36,129 nt of DNA from a virus, in IMG/VR virus record IMGVR_UViG_3300020183_000237, positions 1 to 36,129 of that record. One strand, written 5' to 3'. The notes below the pieces were generated by a model, which was not told the DNA's origin, ran no database searches, and saw only the letters and a program-made list of their open reading frames with translations. The position numbers and the translations under genes were made by a program. Within the stretch, counting starts at the first letter, position 1. Each line of letters begins with the position of its first letter. Positions 6,780-14,045 of this stretch are shown piece by piece.

Positions 6780-6998
6780 TTAAATGCTCTCCAGTTCTGT
6801 AGCGATGTCAAGTAGATCGTTTGCCTCAACAATATTGCCACACCCAGGGCAAAATTCTTCCGGGACTGGAGAAAAACCAAGTTCATTCACAACAGCACGC
6901 AAAGCCGCCGCCAGGGCGTGGCTAGTGTTTGACTCAAGTGCCGCATCATCCCAATAAGCATTGAGGATAGTTTGCATTGCATGTGAAAGGTCAATCAT
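6780..6998 (-). CDS. Picocyanobacterial-type small protein, 72 aa
   Basis: I chose ATG 6998 (MIDLSHAMQTILNAYW), which overlaps the upstream stop as ATGATTGA. The core HAMQTILNAYWD...ALAAALRAVVNELG resembles short proteins common in marine and freshwater Synechococcus and Prochlorococcus and their phages. A CPGCG motif near the C-terminus may bind metal. The function is unknown. Confidence 0.65.
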   Translation of the reverse strand: MIDLSHAMQTILNAYWDDAALESNTSHALAAALRAVVNELGFSPVPEEFCPGCGNIVEANDLLDIATELESI

Positions 6999-7320
6999 CG
7001 GGCAGTGCTTCCAGTGCGCGACGGACAACAGAAAAGTCCCATGAGCCGCACGCATCTTGATTAGTCTCGACGACATTTAGCAGCGCAATGGCCTGCTCCT
7101 TCAAACTCGGCTGCGGGCGGCGGTCTTGGCGGAGTAGATCGCCCCAATCCGCAAAGGATTGTACCCAACTACAGCACGCTTCCAGTTCTTGGTCAGCGCC
7201 CCAGCGGGCGGCGCACGTAGCGACATCCGCTACCCATTGATCGGGAGACACTCCCACGGCCTTAAGGAACCACTGCTGCATTAGCTCCGGCGGCGGGTCA
7301 ATCGGGTGTTGTTCAATCAT
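6991..7320 (-). CDS. Picocyanobacterial-type conserved protein, 109 aa
   Basis: I chose ATG 7320 (MIEQHPIDPPPELMQQW). The combination PPPELMQQW, RWGADQELEACCSWV and a C-terminal RRPQPSLKEQAIALL...VRRALEALPDD is a pattern I know from hypothetical proteins in picocyanobacteria and cyanophages. No function is established. Its overlaps with both neighbours have the identical sequence ATGATTGA, suggesting coupled translation of this pair and of the membrane protein upstream. Confidence 0.75.
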   Translation of the reverse strand: MIEQHPIDPPPELMQQWFLKAVGVSPDQWVADVATCAARWGADQELEACCSWVQSFADWGDLLRQDRRPQPSLKEQAIALLNVVETNQDACGSWDFSVVRRALEALPDD

Positions 7321-7507
7321 TTTTGATACCATTCAAAACCAAAAGAACTCCAACCAAAAGTAAAGCAACAAAAATAGACATCCAGGTCGGAACTAATACC
7401 CAGACCCATGGCCAATTAATATAACCAGTTAGCTTCAAACCAATAAACATTAGTTGAAGCAACCCTAAAAATCCTGGTGAATTACTATTAGAAGTTGATT
7501 GAGTCAT
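7313..7507 (-). CDS. Small two-pass membrane protein (TM_Fragile-X-F-like)
   Basis: Starts at ATG 7507, sharing a base with the preceding stop (TAATG). Two hydrophobic segments (about residues 10-30 and 40-60) surround GLKLTGYINWPWVWVLVPTW. That layout matches the phage "transmembrane Fragile-X-F" family (LKLTGxIxWxWWWVLxPxW), of unknown function, common in tailed phages. Confidence 0.7.
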   Translation of the reverse strand: MTQSTSNSNSPGFLGLLQLMFIGLKLTGYINWPWVWVLVPTWMSIFVALLLVGVLLVLNGIKND

Positions 7508-7734
7508 TATTTTAGTGAAAACAAAAGGGCATCTTGATATAATATATTGCATATTTCATTGCGCCCTTCTCGGTAGTCATCCCACAACCCTTCGGGATCG
7601 TATACGGCAATAGGTCTTAGTTCAAAACTTAAGTAATTAAACACGCTTGCCATTGCTTCATAATCATTATAATCCGCATCTCGATGCGCCTGAAAAATAT
7701 CAACGCAACGATCAATCAAAGGATCGCGAGTCAT
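7507..7734 (-). CDS. Hypothetical acidic protein, 75 aa
   Basis: Soluble, rich in Asp and Tyr (HRDADYNDYEAMASVFNYL). Overlaps the upstream gene by 4 nt (ATGA) and touches the downstream gene. No domain is recognised. Confidence 0.6.
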   Translation of the reverse strand: MTRDPLIDRCVDIFQAHRDADYNDYEAMASVFNYLSFELRPIAVYDPEGLWDDYREGRNEICNILYQDALLFSLK

Positions 7735-7946
7735 TGGCTTTGCTGAATAATTTCTTGAAAGCTTTCCAAAATTGCGCTATTACCGAAACCGGCACCCAGC
7801 ATAAAATGATAAAAGTTATAAACCACCTGGCTGCATTGAGGCACATTAGTTTTTGAAATGAACTCGGAGTCTTCAGTTTTACAAATGAAAGTGTAACGTT
7901 CGATTGGCTCAAAACGATTGCACACAGCATTTTCAAATGGGTCCAT
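7731..7946 (-). CDS. Hypothetical protein, 71 aa
   Basis: Starts at ATG 7946 with a 14-nt overlap (ATGGACCCATTTGA) into the end of the 53-aa gene upstream. It is soluble with three cysteines and a helical C-terminus (AILESFQEIIQQSQ). An alternative frame over the same DNA is basic and hydrophobic and looks less protein-like. Family unknown. Confidence 0.6.
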   Translation of the reverse strand: MDPFENAVCNRFEPIERYTFICKTEDSEFISKTNVPQCSQVVYNFYHFMLGAGFGNSAILESFQEIIQQSQ

Positions 7947-8094
7947 CTTTTTGGGAAAAATCCTCTTTTAGTAAGGTTTGAACAAATAATTTAGTAAAAC
8001 GTTCTAGCTTGTCAGGGTGGACAGCCGGTAAATAATCTTTAATGGCGCGACGGATTGAGTCCATCTCATTCCACTCGGAATCAGTTAGCGTCAT
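7933..8094 (-). CDS. Hypothetical protein, 53 aa
   Basis: ATG 8094 gives MTLTDSEWNEMDSIRRAIKD and continues through YLPAVHPDKLERFTKLFVQTLL to a TGA at 7933. It overlaps both neighbours by exactly 14 nt (ATGACGCTAACTGA upstream, ATGGACCCATTTGA downstream), and these overlaps are the main reason to believe it. It is a mainly helical, soluble protein with no known family. Confidence 0.6.
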   Translation of the reverse strand: MTLTDSEWNEMDSIRRAIKDYLPAVHPDKLERFTKLFVQTLLKEDFSQKDGPI

Positions 8095-8290
8095 CTTCCG
8101 CCACCAATTTTTCGAGACGTGTTTTAATGACTTCTGATATCATGCTATCAAATTGTTCATTACTTGCCTTGATTGCATGTTCAGCCATTTTGTAAAATTC
8201 AAATGGAACGATAGGCATCGGCACAACTGGGCACCAGATCTTCCACATTTCTGTGGCGATCTCAGTTCGGAGTTGGCCATAAGATTTCAT
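8081..8290 (-). CDS. Hypothetical protein, 69 aa
   Basis: Starts at ATG 8290 with a 4-nt overlap with the previous gene. It contains a proline-rich segment (CPVVPMPIVPFEF) followed by an amphipathic helix (FDSMISEVIKTRLEKLVAEDD). It ends inside the next gene with the 14-nt overlap. No function is assigned. Confidence 0.6.
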   Translation of the reverse strand: MKSYGQLRTEIATEMWKIWCPVVPMPIVPFEFYKMAEHAIKASNEQFDSMISEVIKTRLEKLVAEDDAN

Positions 8291-8487
8291 TGTGCCTCCC
8301 TTAGGACTTGCAGGACGTGTTCAATTGACTTGCCAACAACTGCCGCCTCACGATGCTGGCCTTCGCGAGCAAGGGCTGCCATTGCAGGCTTTTTGTTCTT
8401 CAAGGTATAGATGAGCTGGCTCTCTAGGATGGCGAGATGCTCACTCAACTTTTGCTCGTTGGCAGCTTCGGTGATGTTGTTGGTCAT
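8287..8487 (-). CDS. Hypothetical helical protein, 66 aa
   Basis: I chose ATG 8487 (MTNNITEAANEQKL); ATG 8499 is also in frame. Either start lies inside the 3' end of the AbrB-like gene. The protein is highly helical, with a basic middle (YTLKNKKPAMAALAREGQHREAA) and no membrane segment. Its tight overlap with an AbrB-type regulator raises, but does not prove, a toxin/antitoxin-like pairing. Confidence 0.55.
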   Translation of the reverse strand: MTNNITEAANEQKLSEHLAILESQLIYTLKNKKPAMAALAREGQHREAAVVGKSIEHVLQVLREAQ

Positions 8488-8662
8488 GGTCGGTTCCATC
8501 GGGGGCAAGAGGTTTCAGGAGCCATGCTCCGTTCCCCTTGTCGCTCCACTCTAGTACGGTGCCAGCTTTCCAACCAGTCATTTGTAAGATTTCTTCAGGA
8601 ATATGCAGTAAACATTCCTCGCCAATTTGCTCAATACGAACAACCCATGACTGTTGCAACAT
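8441..8662 (-). CDS. SpoVT/AbrB-fold DNA-binding protein
   Basis: Residues about 5-52 (VRIEQIGEECLLHIPEEIL...GWKAGTVLEWSDKGNGAWLLKPL) match the swapped-hairpin AbrB/MazE fold: a beta-strand, "LxIPxEIL..xGW.xG..LEW.", then two more strands. Such proteins bind DNA as dimers and act as regulators or antitoxins; phages often carry single copies. The 20-residue C-terminal tail is His- and Gln-rich and overlaps the next gene, so the true end of the fold is near residue 54. It starts at ATG 8662 inside the nuclease-like gene. Confidence 0.75.
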   Translation of the reverse strand: MLQQSWVVRIEQIGEECLLHIPEEILQMTGWKAGTVLEWSDKGNGAWLLKPLAPDGTDHDQQHHRSCQRAKVE

Positions 8663-9146
8663 GATCTTTTAGGCTCTCGGGTGATTTTAGCAGAGATTTA
8701 TCTATGGAATATGCGGGTCGCCCCTTGACATATTCTTTGATTTGTCCCTGCGACATGGCATCACGTCCGCTGATCCATCCCTGAATTAAAATCACTTGTT
8801 TTTGTATTGTTACCAAAACAAAATTTTTAGTTGGGTCATCATCCAGTTGCACCAACAAATCCCAACCATGGTTTGGTCGGCATTTTACATCAATATCAAA
8901 AGGAAGATCCCTAGAATTTTTAATTGGTTCTTTTTCTAGGAACAAATGATCCTCTAAGTCAAGGTATATCGCGACAGCGATTTCACCAGCGGTGCCAAAC
9001 AAATGATGCCCCAAAGCCTTTGTGCCGCCTACGGCAGCACGATTGCGACCCTTTCGTCCCTGTTCTTCATTTTGGCTTTGGCGACGGGTAGCCTCATCCC
9101 AAGCCAGTACCTTGTGGGCGTCGGAAAGTTTGATTTCGACCGCCAT
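8631..9146 (-). CDS. Putative PD-(D/E)XK-fold nuclease-like protein
   Basis: I chose ATG 9146 (MAVEIKLSDAHKVL): the frame further upstream runs through a terminator hairpin. A GTAGEIAVAIYLDL segment supplies a possible conserved Glu, followed by DLPFDIDVKCRPNHGWDLLVQ, which resembles the D...(D/E)xK core strand of the PD-(D/E)XK superfamily (here D-I-D-V-K). Later, NFVLVTIQKQVILIQGWISGRDA resembles the "GW..g.da" strand of similar phage proteins. Nuclease activity is inferred from the fold pattern only. The start codon lies 4 nt after an intrinsic terminator, with no room for a ribosome site. Confidence 0.55.
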   Translation of the reverse strand: MAVEIKLSDAHKVLAWDEATRRQSQNEEQGRKGRNRAAVGGTKALGHHLFGTAGEIAVAIYLDLEDHLFLEKEPIKNSRDLPFDIDVKCRPNHGWDLLVQLDDDPTKNFVLVTIQKQVILIQGWISGRDAMSQGQIKEYVKGRPAYSIDKSLLKSPESLKDHVATVMGCSY

Positions 9147-9150
9147 GCAC

Positions 9151-9184
9151 AAAAAAAATAGACCCCACATTGTATCGGGGTCTA
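9151..9184 (-). terminator. Intrinsic terminator after rlpA-like gene
   Basis: Read on the minus strand, an 8-bp stem (TAGACCCC/GGGGTCTA, arms 9177-9184 and 9159-9166) with a 10-nt loop is followed by eight T residues (9158-9151). The next gene's ATG is at 9146. Confidence 0.85.
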
Positions 9185-9206
9185 TAGATAAGCTGAAAAT
9201 TAAATT

Positions 9207-9584
9207 TTAATTAATAATTGAATAACACACCTTGGCAACGCCCTGGGATGCCGGTGCCAATTTAATGAATGCGCCATAGTTCAAGTCCAAGTTCCGGCCA
9301 GCGATGTATGGCCCACGGTCGTTGACGCGAACAATCACCGATTGACCATTGGCTGGGTTCGTGACTCGTAATTTTGTGCCAAATGGAAGTGATCGATGAG
9401 CCGTGGTGGCCGAGTTCTTTTTTAACCTTTCTCCGCTTGCGGTAATGCCAGATTCAAAGCCATCTCCATGACCATAGTAACTAGCGTATGTGCATTTAGG
9501 AAAGATTGCATAGGCTGGCTGTGCGGCAAATGCCGAAAGTGCAAAAGCGCCTGCGGCAAAAGCCAGGAAGTTGAGATTACGCAA
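9207..9584 (-). CDS. RlpA-like double-psi beta-barrel protein, secreted
   Basis: The N-terminus is a signal peptide (hydrophobic LAFAAGAFALSAFA, then AQPAYA as the probable cleavage site near residue 26). The rest is an RlpA/DPBB domain: ASYYGHGDG...TASGERLKKNSATTAHRSLPFGTKLRVTN, then VRVNDRGPYIAGRNLDLNYGAF. In bacteria RlpA proteins are outer-membrane or septal lytic transglycosylases acting on denuded glycan; the TAHRSLPFG and VNDRGP motifs that line the active cleft are intact. In a phage it may help peptidoglycan passage or lysis, or it may be captured from a host. It ends 23 bp before a strong terminator. Confidence 0.8.
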   Translation of the reverse strand: MRNLNFLAFAAGAFALSAFAAQPAYAIFPKCTYASYYGHGDGFESGITASGERLKKNSATTAHRSLPFGTKLRVTNPANGQSVIVRVNDRGPYIAGRNLDLNYGAFIKLAPASQGVAKVCYSIIN

Positions 9585-9716
9585 TGGTTTTCACAGAATT
9601 CAACAACGCTAGAAGCCTCACGAGCGTTACGTCCAGAAATGATTGGTCACGAGGCTGCCAGAAAATCTGACTTAGAATAGTCTACCCTATGTTTTGCTTT
9701 ATGGAAACGATAATTA

Positions 9717-9914
9717 TTAATTAAGAAATCTTATTGACTTAGTAAGTTTTGCAAATCGATCGATAAGCGCACGCCTTCTTGAGCGTGGAAACCCTTCGAC
9801 ACTAGGCGGCCATTGACATTCAGAAGTCCACCAAGGTTTTGGCTGTTTATTTCTGACGGCAATTTGCAACTTTAATTTATCAAAAATAACGAAAAACATT
9901 ATCTTTTTTGTCAT
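9717..9914 (-). CDS. Hypothetical basic protein, 65 aa
   Basis: Starts at ATG 9914 (MTKKIMFFVIFDKLKLQ) after the 172-aa gene. Trp- and Arg-rich in the second half (KPWWTSECQWPPSVEGFPRSRRRALIDRF). Not recognised. The 130 bp between it and the rlpA-like gene hold nothing I can identify. Confidence 0.45.
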   Translation of the reverse strand: MTKKIMFFVIFDKLKLQIAVRNKQPKPWWTSECQWPPSVEGFPRSRRRALIDRFAKLTKSIRFLN

Positions 9915-9928
9915 GATTTCAGCACACG

Positions 9929-10447
9929 CTAAGATGCAATAGAATGAATCTCGTCGAAAATGTTATTACTTTCTAGATTGCTCGCCTCAATCTGAAAGAT
10001 GTCACGGCTTGGCTTTAGCAACATTGTTGTTGCGTAGTCACGTCCAACAATGATTCGGTCATCTCCGCGTCCTAAATAATATTGATCTTCTTTTTTATCT
10101 TTAAAAATGCGGACGCCATCAGGTAGCATCCACCAGTTGGCAGCTTCATCCAAGATTCCATTCAAGCGCTCAATTGTTGTTTTTTTAGGAAATCCTCTCT
10201 CGTCAAACACTGTACCAACAGAGACCCGTATTGACATAAAAATAGAATCCATAATAATCACACTAAAGATTTCGTCGTGGTGTAAATAAACTTTAAAAGC
10301 TTTAATCCTAGGTCCGGCAATGCATGACGCGCAGGTATTGCCTTCGACTTTATAGAAGCCGTCAACAGTTTTGTGATTCAAGCAACGAGCTAGTGAATCG
10401 CAGGCAAACTGCGTCAGTGGGCGGTTGGATCTGGATTTGTGTTTCAC
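9929..10447 (-). CDS. Conserved hypothetical phage protein, 172 aa
   Basis: Starts at ATG 10447 (MKHKSRSNRPLTQFACDSLA). Recognisable blocks are FACDSLARCL, IFMSIRVSVG, KKTTIERLNGILDEA, GVRIFKDKKEDQYYLGRGDDRIIVGRDY and a final acidic helix. I recall proteins with the same "TT.ERLNG.L" and "YLG.GD....GRDY" blocks from cyanobacterial and other phages, function unknown. There are four cysteines near the N-terminus, no membrane segment and no catalytic motif I can name. Confidence 0.65.
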   Translation of the reverse strand: MKHKSRSNRPLTQFACDSLARCLNHKTVDGFYKVEGNTCASCIAGPRIKAFKVYLHHDEIFSVIIMDSIFMSIRVSVGTVFDERGFPKKTTIERLNGILDEAANWWMLPDGVRIFKDKKEDQYYLGRGDDRIIVGRDYATTMLLKPSRDIFQIEASNLESNNIFDEIHSIAS

Positions 10448-10524
10448 GGGTGCTCCCGCGCTGGTCCCTGGAATTGTAGGACATATTCCAAGCCATAACG
10501 GTCAAGTTACAATTCTTAACGGTA

Positions 10525-10863
10525 TTACCAAATATCGCCTTTCAGTCTTAAGACAGGAACATAATCTGGCCCACTAATGCGCTGGCTAAAAGTTTCGTTA
10601 AATTGTGCGTAATAATTTCTTGCTTCTAGATACATTTCGGCAATTTTAATCAACCTCAATTCATCACTCAGTCCAACACTTTCTTGCCAGTCTTCTTCCC
10701 TTCGGACAGCCAACCTTAAGTCAATAAGCAGTTTACGCAAGGCCGCTTCTGACAACTCATCAAGTGGCTTTACTAATTCCTGAATTTTGACCGGCGAAAA
10801 GTTTTCGGGATCAAACTCACCAATAAATAAAGGACTGGTAACCATTGTTGATAGCCAACTCAA
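10525..10863 (-). CDS. Hypothetical protein, 112 aa
   Basis: Starts at ATG 10863 with a 4-nt overlap with the previous gene. It is mostly helical and acidic (PVKIQELVKPLDELSEAALRKLLIDLRLAVRREEDW) with a basic C-terminal strand. No family recognised. Confidence 0.6.
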   Translation of the reverse strand: MSWLSTMVTSPLFIGEFDPENFSPVKIQELVKPLDELSEAALRKLLIDLRLAVRREEDWQESVGLSDELRLIKIAEMYLEARNYYAQFNETFSQRISGPDYVPVLRLKGDIW

Positions 10864-11123
10864 GAGTCAACACTACTGTTCCTATGTTTTGATTTTATGA
10901 GATTCAATTTCTTCATTGCGTCAATTGTTTCATGGTAACCAGGACTTTCCAGATTCCGAGCACTTAAGATCTCGGTCCAGAATGTATCACTTAATGAGTT
11001 CCCTCTTTTGGCATTTCCGGGAATGCCTTTGCTGTTGGCTTTACTGTGATCCACCACTGCTTCTCGGCTGAGGTCAGTCGCTGATAATACAAAGTAAGGA
11101 CTTGAGACCATTGATTGCCCCAT
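10860..11123 (-). CDS. Hypothetical protein, up to 87 aa, start uncertain
   Basis: The frame runs from 11123, with ATG codons MGQSMVSSPYF, and overlaps the end of the 119-aa gene by 133 bp, an unusually long overlap for this phage. The C-terminal part (ETIDAMKKLNLIKSKHRN) abuts the next gene by 4 nt, which supports a real gene with a start further in, perhaps at a non-ATG codon. Confidence 0.4.
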   Translation of the reverse strand: MGQSMVSSPYFVLSATDLSREAVVDHSKANSKGIPGNAKRGNSLSDTFWTEILSARNLESPGYHETIDAMKKLNLIKSKHRNSSVDS

Positions 11124-11350
11124 TGGTCAACACCGATCACAGAATAACTCGGGCATCGCGACGCGGCAATGTCTGGCACAAATCTTTTACCAACACGATT
11201 CCACGATGGTTGCTTGCCCTTCCATTGCAGACTGCAGCAGGGCCAGGGCAGCTCGTCGCGGTCAAACAGGCGGCAACAAGGCGCCTCAATCCGATAGGCA
11301 AAACTTTGCCCAGGCGATCGAAGCCACTTTCCATTTTCAACAGGATGCAT
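10991..11350 (-). CDS. Hypothetical protein, 119 aa
   Basis: Starts at ATG 11350, overlapping the previous stop by one base. It contains a cysteine-rich stretch (PCCRLFDRDELPWPCCSLQW) that could bind metal, then VIGVDQWGNQWSQVLTLYYQR. The function is unknown. A plus-strand frame of 137 aa over the same region has a low-complexity basic composition and is probably a shadow. Confidence 0.55.
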   Translation of the reverse strand: MHPVENGKWLRSPGQSFAYRIEAPCCRLFDRDELPWPCCSLQWKGKQPSWNRVGKRFVPDIAASRCPSYSVIGVDQWGNQWSQVLTLYYQRLTSAEKQWWITVKPTAKAFPEMPKEGTH

Positions 11351-11556
11351 CAGGTGCTAGACAGCGCACGCAGATCAATTACTTTGCCTTCGATCATCGC
11401 CGTGCAATTTAGCAACACTGCTTCAAATTCCTGTGAAGCAATAATTAAGGATGGCACGTCCTCAAAGGCAAGTTCTATGATATTCTGGCCAAAGCAACCT
11501 TTTTCAATAAACTGAAAAGCATACTCAGGGTTGAATTCAAAACGAGCGATGATCAT
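11350..11556 (-). CDS. Hypothetical acidic protein, 68 aa
   Basis: Starts at ATG 11556 (MIIARFEFNPEYAFQF), 63 bp after the portal gene. Mixed alpha/beta and soluble with two cysteines. No known family. Confidence 0.55.
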   Translation of the reverse strand: MIIARFEFNPEYAFQFIEKGCFGQNIIELAFEDVPSLIIASQEFEAVLLNCTAMIEGKVIDLRALSST

Positions 11557-11619
11557 GATGTACTCGCGTCAGTCCAGTTTAATGGAAATAATGTGCTTGA
11601 ATTTGCAGAAACAATAAAT

Positions 11620-13173
11620 TTATTGAGTCCTTTGAGCTGCGGCCTGCTCTTGCTGAGGGCTGGTTGAATCGATCTCAGGGACCAGGGCAACTTCAGGTGT
11701 CGACGGTTGCTGAAATTCTTGTTGTGGCTGCTCTGCCTCTTCCTTGGAAATACGTTTAATCTCTTCATTCACGGCCAAATCGGGATCAAGAATTCCGCCG
11801 CGTTGCAATTCATCAAGGACGGTTTGACGGCTCAAAAGCCCCGTTGAATATAGATTCACAAGCTGAGCAATGCCGCTAGGATCAAGAGGGCGATTGATTA
11901 GCGAATCGTTAATGCTGATTCCAGACTCTCTAGAAATTGAGTCAAATTCACCGGAGTAAACCGCCCATAGCTTCATAATGTTGTTGAATGCTGAAACCTT
12001 ATTGCGAATTAACGTACCCACTTGAGAAGCAACCTGAGCAGCTCGTAGCGATGCTTCCGTAGCGGTTTTAATATTGGCGCCGTACAGGAAATTAAGTCCA
12101 GAACGGTCCATCAACATTTCAAGATGCGTGATTTCAGCTTGATGGCGCTCAAGGGATTTGCCACTTGGCTCAGCAAAGTTGAAATCACCACCTTCGCCCG
12201 GCAAGTCCACCGCAGTATTGGGACCAAGAATTAAGGTAGAAGGACGGCCATCGGGGCCTACGGGAGCACCCTTACGCACTGGTACAGGCATTGCACACTT
12301 GTGAAGCAATTCCTGAAGGTCTGAACGCATTTGGAAATGCTGAATGCTTAATTCAGCAAGCCCATTCATGGGAAGTTCACCTTGAGCAAATCGAGTCGTA
12401 TTGGCACCATACCAGATCAAAGGTACTACCGGTAAACTTGTCTCAATCCTGTCTACTAAAACTTGCGACCAAGCCATATCGCGTCGTTCCAAACGTAATA
12501 CTTCCACTAAACCCGGTCGCAGAACATAATAGAAGGGTTCAAGAGTGGTGCCATATCCAGATTCGTTTGCAATGCAACGCAATTGCCGGACCGTTGCATG
12601 ACGGACGATCTCTCGTCCATTCTGATATTCAATAGACCAGTTAATTACATCTTTCCTCTCAACCAAAATTAAATAAGGTGTTCTGCCATCATTTTGCTCG
12701 TCAAAAAAGTTACTAGCACCATTCTCGGGCATCATGTCAACCATGATGTATACACCGCCATCACGCAGCGCCCTTTCGTCGCACTGGTTCCAAAAACTTT
12801 GGATGCTGGAACCTTGAAGGTCAATATTTCTTTCAGCAGACTGAAAGCTCGGCGGCACGCTAATTAACTGAAAGCGATTAAGCAATCCAGCGTAGGCGCG
12901 AATTGCGTCACGATAAATCGGAGTATAAGTCGAACGATGAAGTCGTTCCTGGTAAGCGTTTTGAGGCTCTGCAGGTTCCCTGTGTAAATATTTTGGTTTT
13001 GCTTCGCCTCGACCACCGGTATCGAGCAGACTCCAGCAATCAAGGGCTAATTCAAGGCCCGGCAAAGCCGCCACCAGTTCAGGGCGATGGTACGAAACCA
13101 GCGCGGGGTCAGTGGTGGGATGGGGAATTTGCATTGCTGGCATCGCGCCCAAAGATTGGAGCCCTTGCCTCAC
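11620..13173 (-). CDS. Portal-like protein (DUF4055 family)
   Basis: The portal is the dodecameric ring at one head vertex through which terminase pumps DNA. The opening ALVSYHRPELVAALPGLELALDCW, the YLHREPAEPQNAYQERLHRST block and DAIRAYAGLLNRF are typical of DUF4055 portal-type proteins. The middle contains PVVPLIWYGANTTRF and LAELSIQHFQMRSDLQELLHKCAMPVPV. After it comes a helix-rich stem region (KTATEASLRAAQVASQVGTLIRNKVSAFNNIMKLWAVYSGEF). Length of about 500 aa fits the family. The C-terminal 45 residues are Gln/Pro/Glu-rich and look disordered. The frame opens at GTG 13173; ATG 13143 (MPAMQIPHPTT) is an equally good start. It is separated from terminase by more than 8 kb. Confidence 0.75.
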   Translation of the reverse strand: MRQGLQSLGAMPAMQIPHPTTDPALVSYHRPELVAALPGLELALDCWSLLDTGGRGEAKPKYLHREPAEPQNAYQERLHRSTYTPIYRDAIRAYAGLLNRFQLISVPPSFQSAERNIDLQGSSIQSFWNQCDERALRDGGVYIMVDMMPENGASNFFDEQNDGRTPYLILVERKDVINWSIEYQNGREIVRHATVRQLRCIANESGYGTTLEPFYYVLRPGLVEVLRLERRDMAWSQVLVDRIETSLPVVPLIWYGANTTRFAQGELPMNGLAELSIQHFQMRSDLQELLHKCAMPVPVRKGAPVGPDGRPSTLILGPNTAVDLPGEGGDFNFAEPSGKSLERHQAEITHLEMLMDRSGLNFLYGANIKTATEASLRAAQVASQVGTLIRNKVSAFNNIMKLWAVYSGEFDSISRESGISINDSLINRPLDPSGIAQLVNLYSTGLLSRQTVLDELQRGGILDPDLAVNEEIKRISKEEAEQPQQEFQQPSTPEVALVPEIDSTSPQQEQAAAQRTQ

Positions 13174-13190
13174 GCACTTACTGGGCTTTT

Positions 13191-14045
13191 TTAGTTTGCC
13201 GGAATGCTATTTAATGCATTCAATTCCAGTATACGCTTTAATGGAATTGCTGCAACTTGTGGAACAACTGAATTCCCTAGTTGCTTAAGTCGGTATACCC
13301 GATTGGATAACCCATCATCTCCTCGACGAAGGACGGGTTTAGAAACGTAGGAATGCCAATCGGCACTGAGGGGTGTGATTCCTTCAGCACTCCACAGAGT
13401 TCCTGGCGCTCCGCTTGGTGGATGCTGCTCTTGGATCCCTTCGGACCCACGTCCTTGCAGATCGAGGCAACTGGTGTCGGCAGAAGGACTCCTAATAATG
13501 GTGTTCCGCCCTGAGCATATGGTGTTCTGCGATTCGTTGAATCGTTTGCAACTGGTGTGGGCAATAATCCATACCCTGTTGCGTTTATGGCAGGCTCCCA
13601 GATCGCTTGCTGGTACAACTGCCCATTCCGCATCATACCCTGCTTGGGCAATTTGGAACAAGACTTCCTGGAATGTTTTCCCGTTTTTGTGAGATAATAA
13701 ATTCGCAACGTTCTCAAGCAAGATATATCTAGGTCGAATTTCCCTAGCCAACCGCATGACTTCATAAAATAGACTTGAGCGTTGTCCGTCAAGTCCAAGT
13801 TGCTTTCCTGCAATGGATAAGTCTTGCCAGGGAAATCCGGCAGTGATGACATCGCAACTATCTTTTCCCAGGAATAGTGTAGCTATATCTGACCATATTT
13901 CAATATTTGGCCAATGTTTTCTAAGTACATGTTGGCAATTTTTATCGATCTCGCAAAATCCAATTGTTTCATAGCCACCAACCAACTTTTCGGCCGCGTA
14001 TGAAAAGCCACCAATGCCCGAGAACAAATCAAGCAGCTTCAACAT
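13191..14045 (-). CDS. Cytosine-5 DNA methyltransferase homologue, catalytic Cys replaced by Trp
   Basis: C5-methyltransferases transfer a methyl group from SAM to cytosine through a cysteine that attacks C6. This 284-aa protein has motif I (residues 6-13, LDLFSGIGG) for SAM, the motif VI ENV triad (111-113), motif VIII (HKRNRVWIIAH) and motif X (QLGNSVVPQVA). Motif IV reads GFPWQDLSIAG: the invariant Pro-Cys is Pro-Trp (residue 73, codon TGG at 13827-13829), one base from TGC. With no nucleophile it should not methylate, though it could still bind DNA. I chose ATG 14045, overlapping dCTP deaminase by 17 nt; TTG 14051 is possible. No cognate restriction endonuclease is seen. Confidence 0.85.
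   Translation of the reverse strand: MLKLLDLFSGIGGFSYAAEKLVGGYETIGFCEIDKNCQHVLRKHWPNIEIWSDIATLFLGKDSCDVITAGFPWQDLSIAGKQLGLDGQRSSLFYEVMRLAREIRPRYILLENVANLLSHKNGKTFQEVLFQIAQAGYDAEWAVVPASDLGACHKRNRVWIIAHTSCKRFNESQNTICSGRNTIIRSPSADTSCLDLQGRGSEGIQEQHPPSGAPGTLWSAEGITPLSADWHSYVSKPVLRRGDDGLSNRVYRLKQLGNSVVPQVAAIPLKRILELNALNSIPAN

Noticed and set aside
8287-8662. AbrB-like gene plus overlapping gene as a toxin-antitoxin pair
   Set aside because: The partner has no toxin fold I recognise; kept only as two separate genes.
11102-11515. 137-codon plus-strand frame
   Set aside because: Antisense to two better minus-strand genes; basic low-complexity composition typical of shadow frames.
13277-13852. 191-codon minus-strand frame inside the methyltransferase gene
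   Set aside because: Out of frame with all the conserved methyltransferase motifs over the same DNA.
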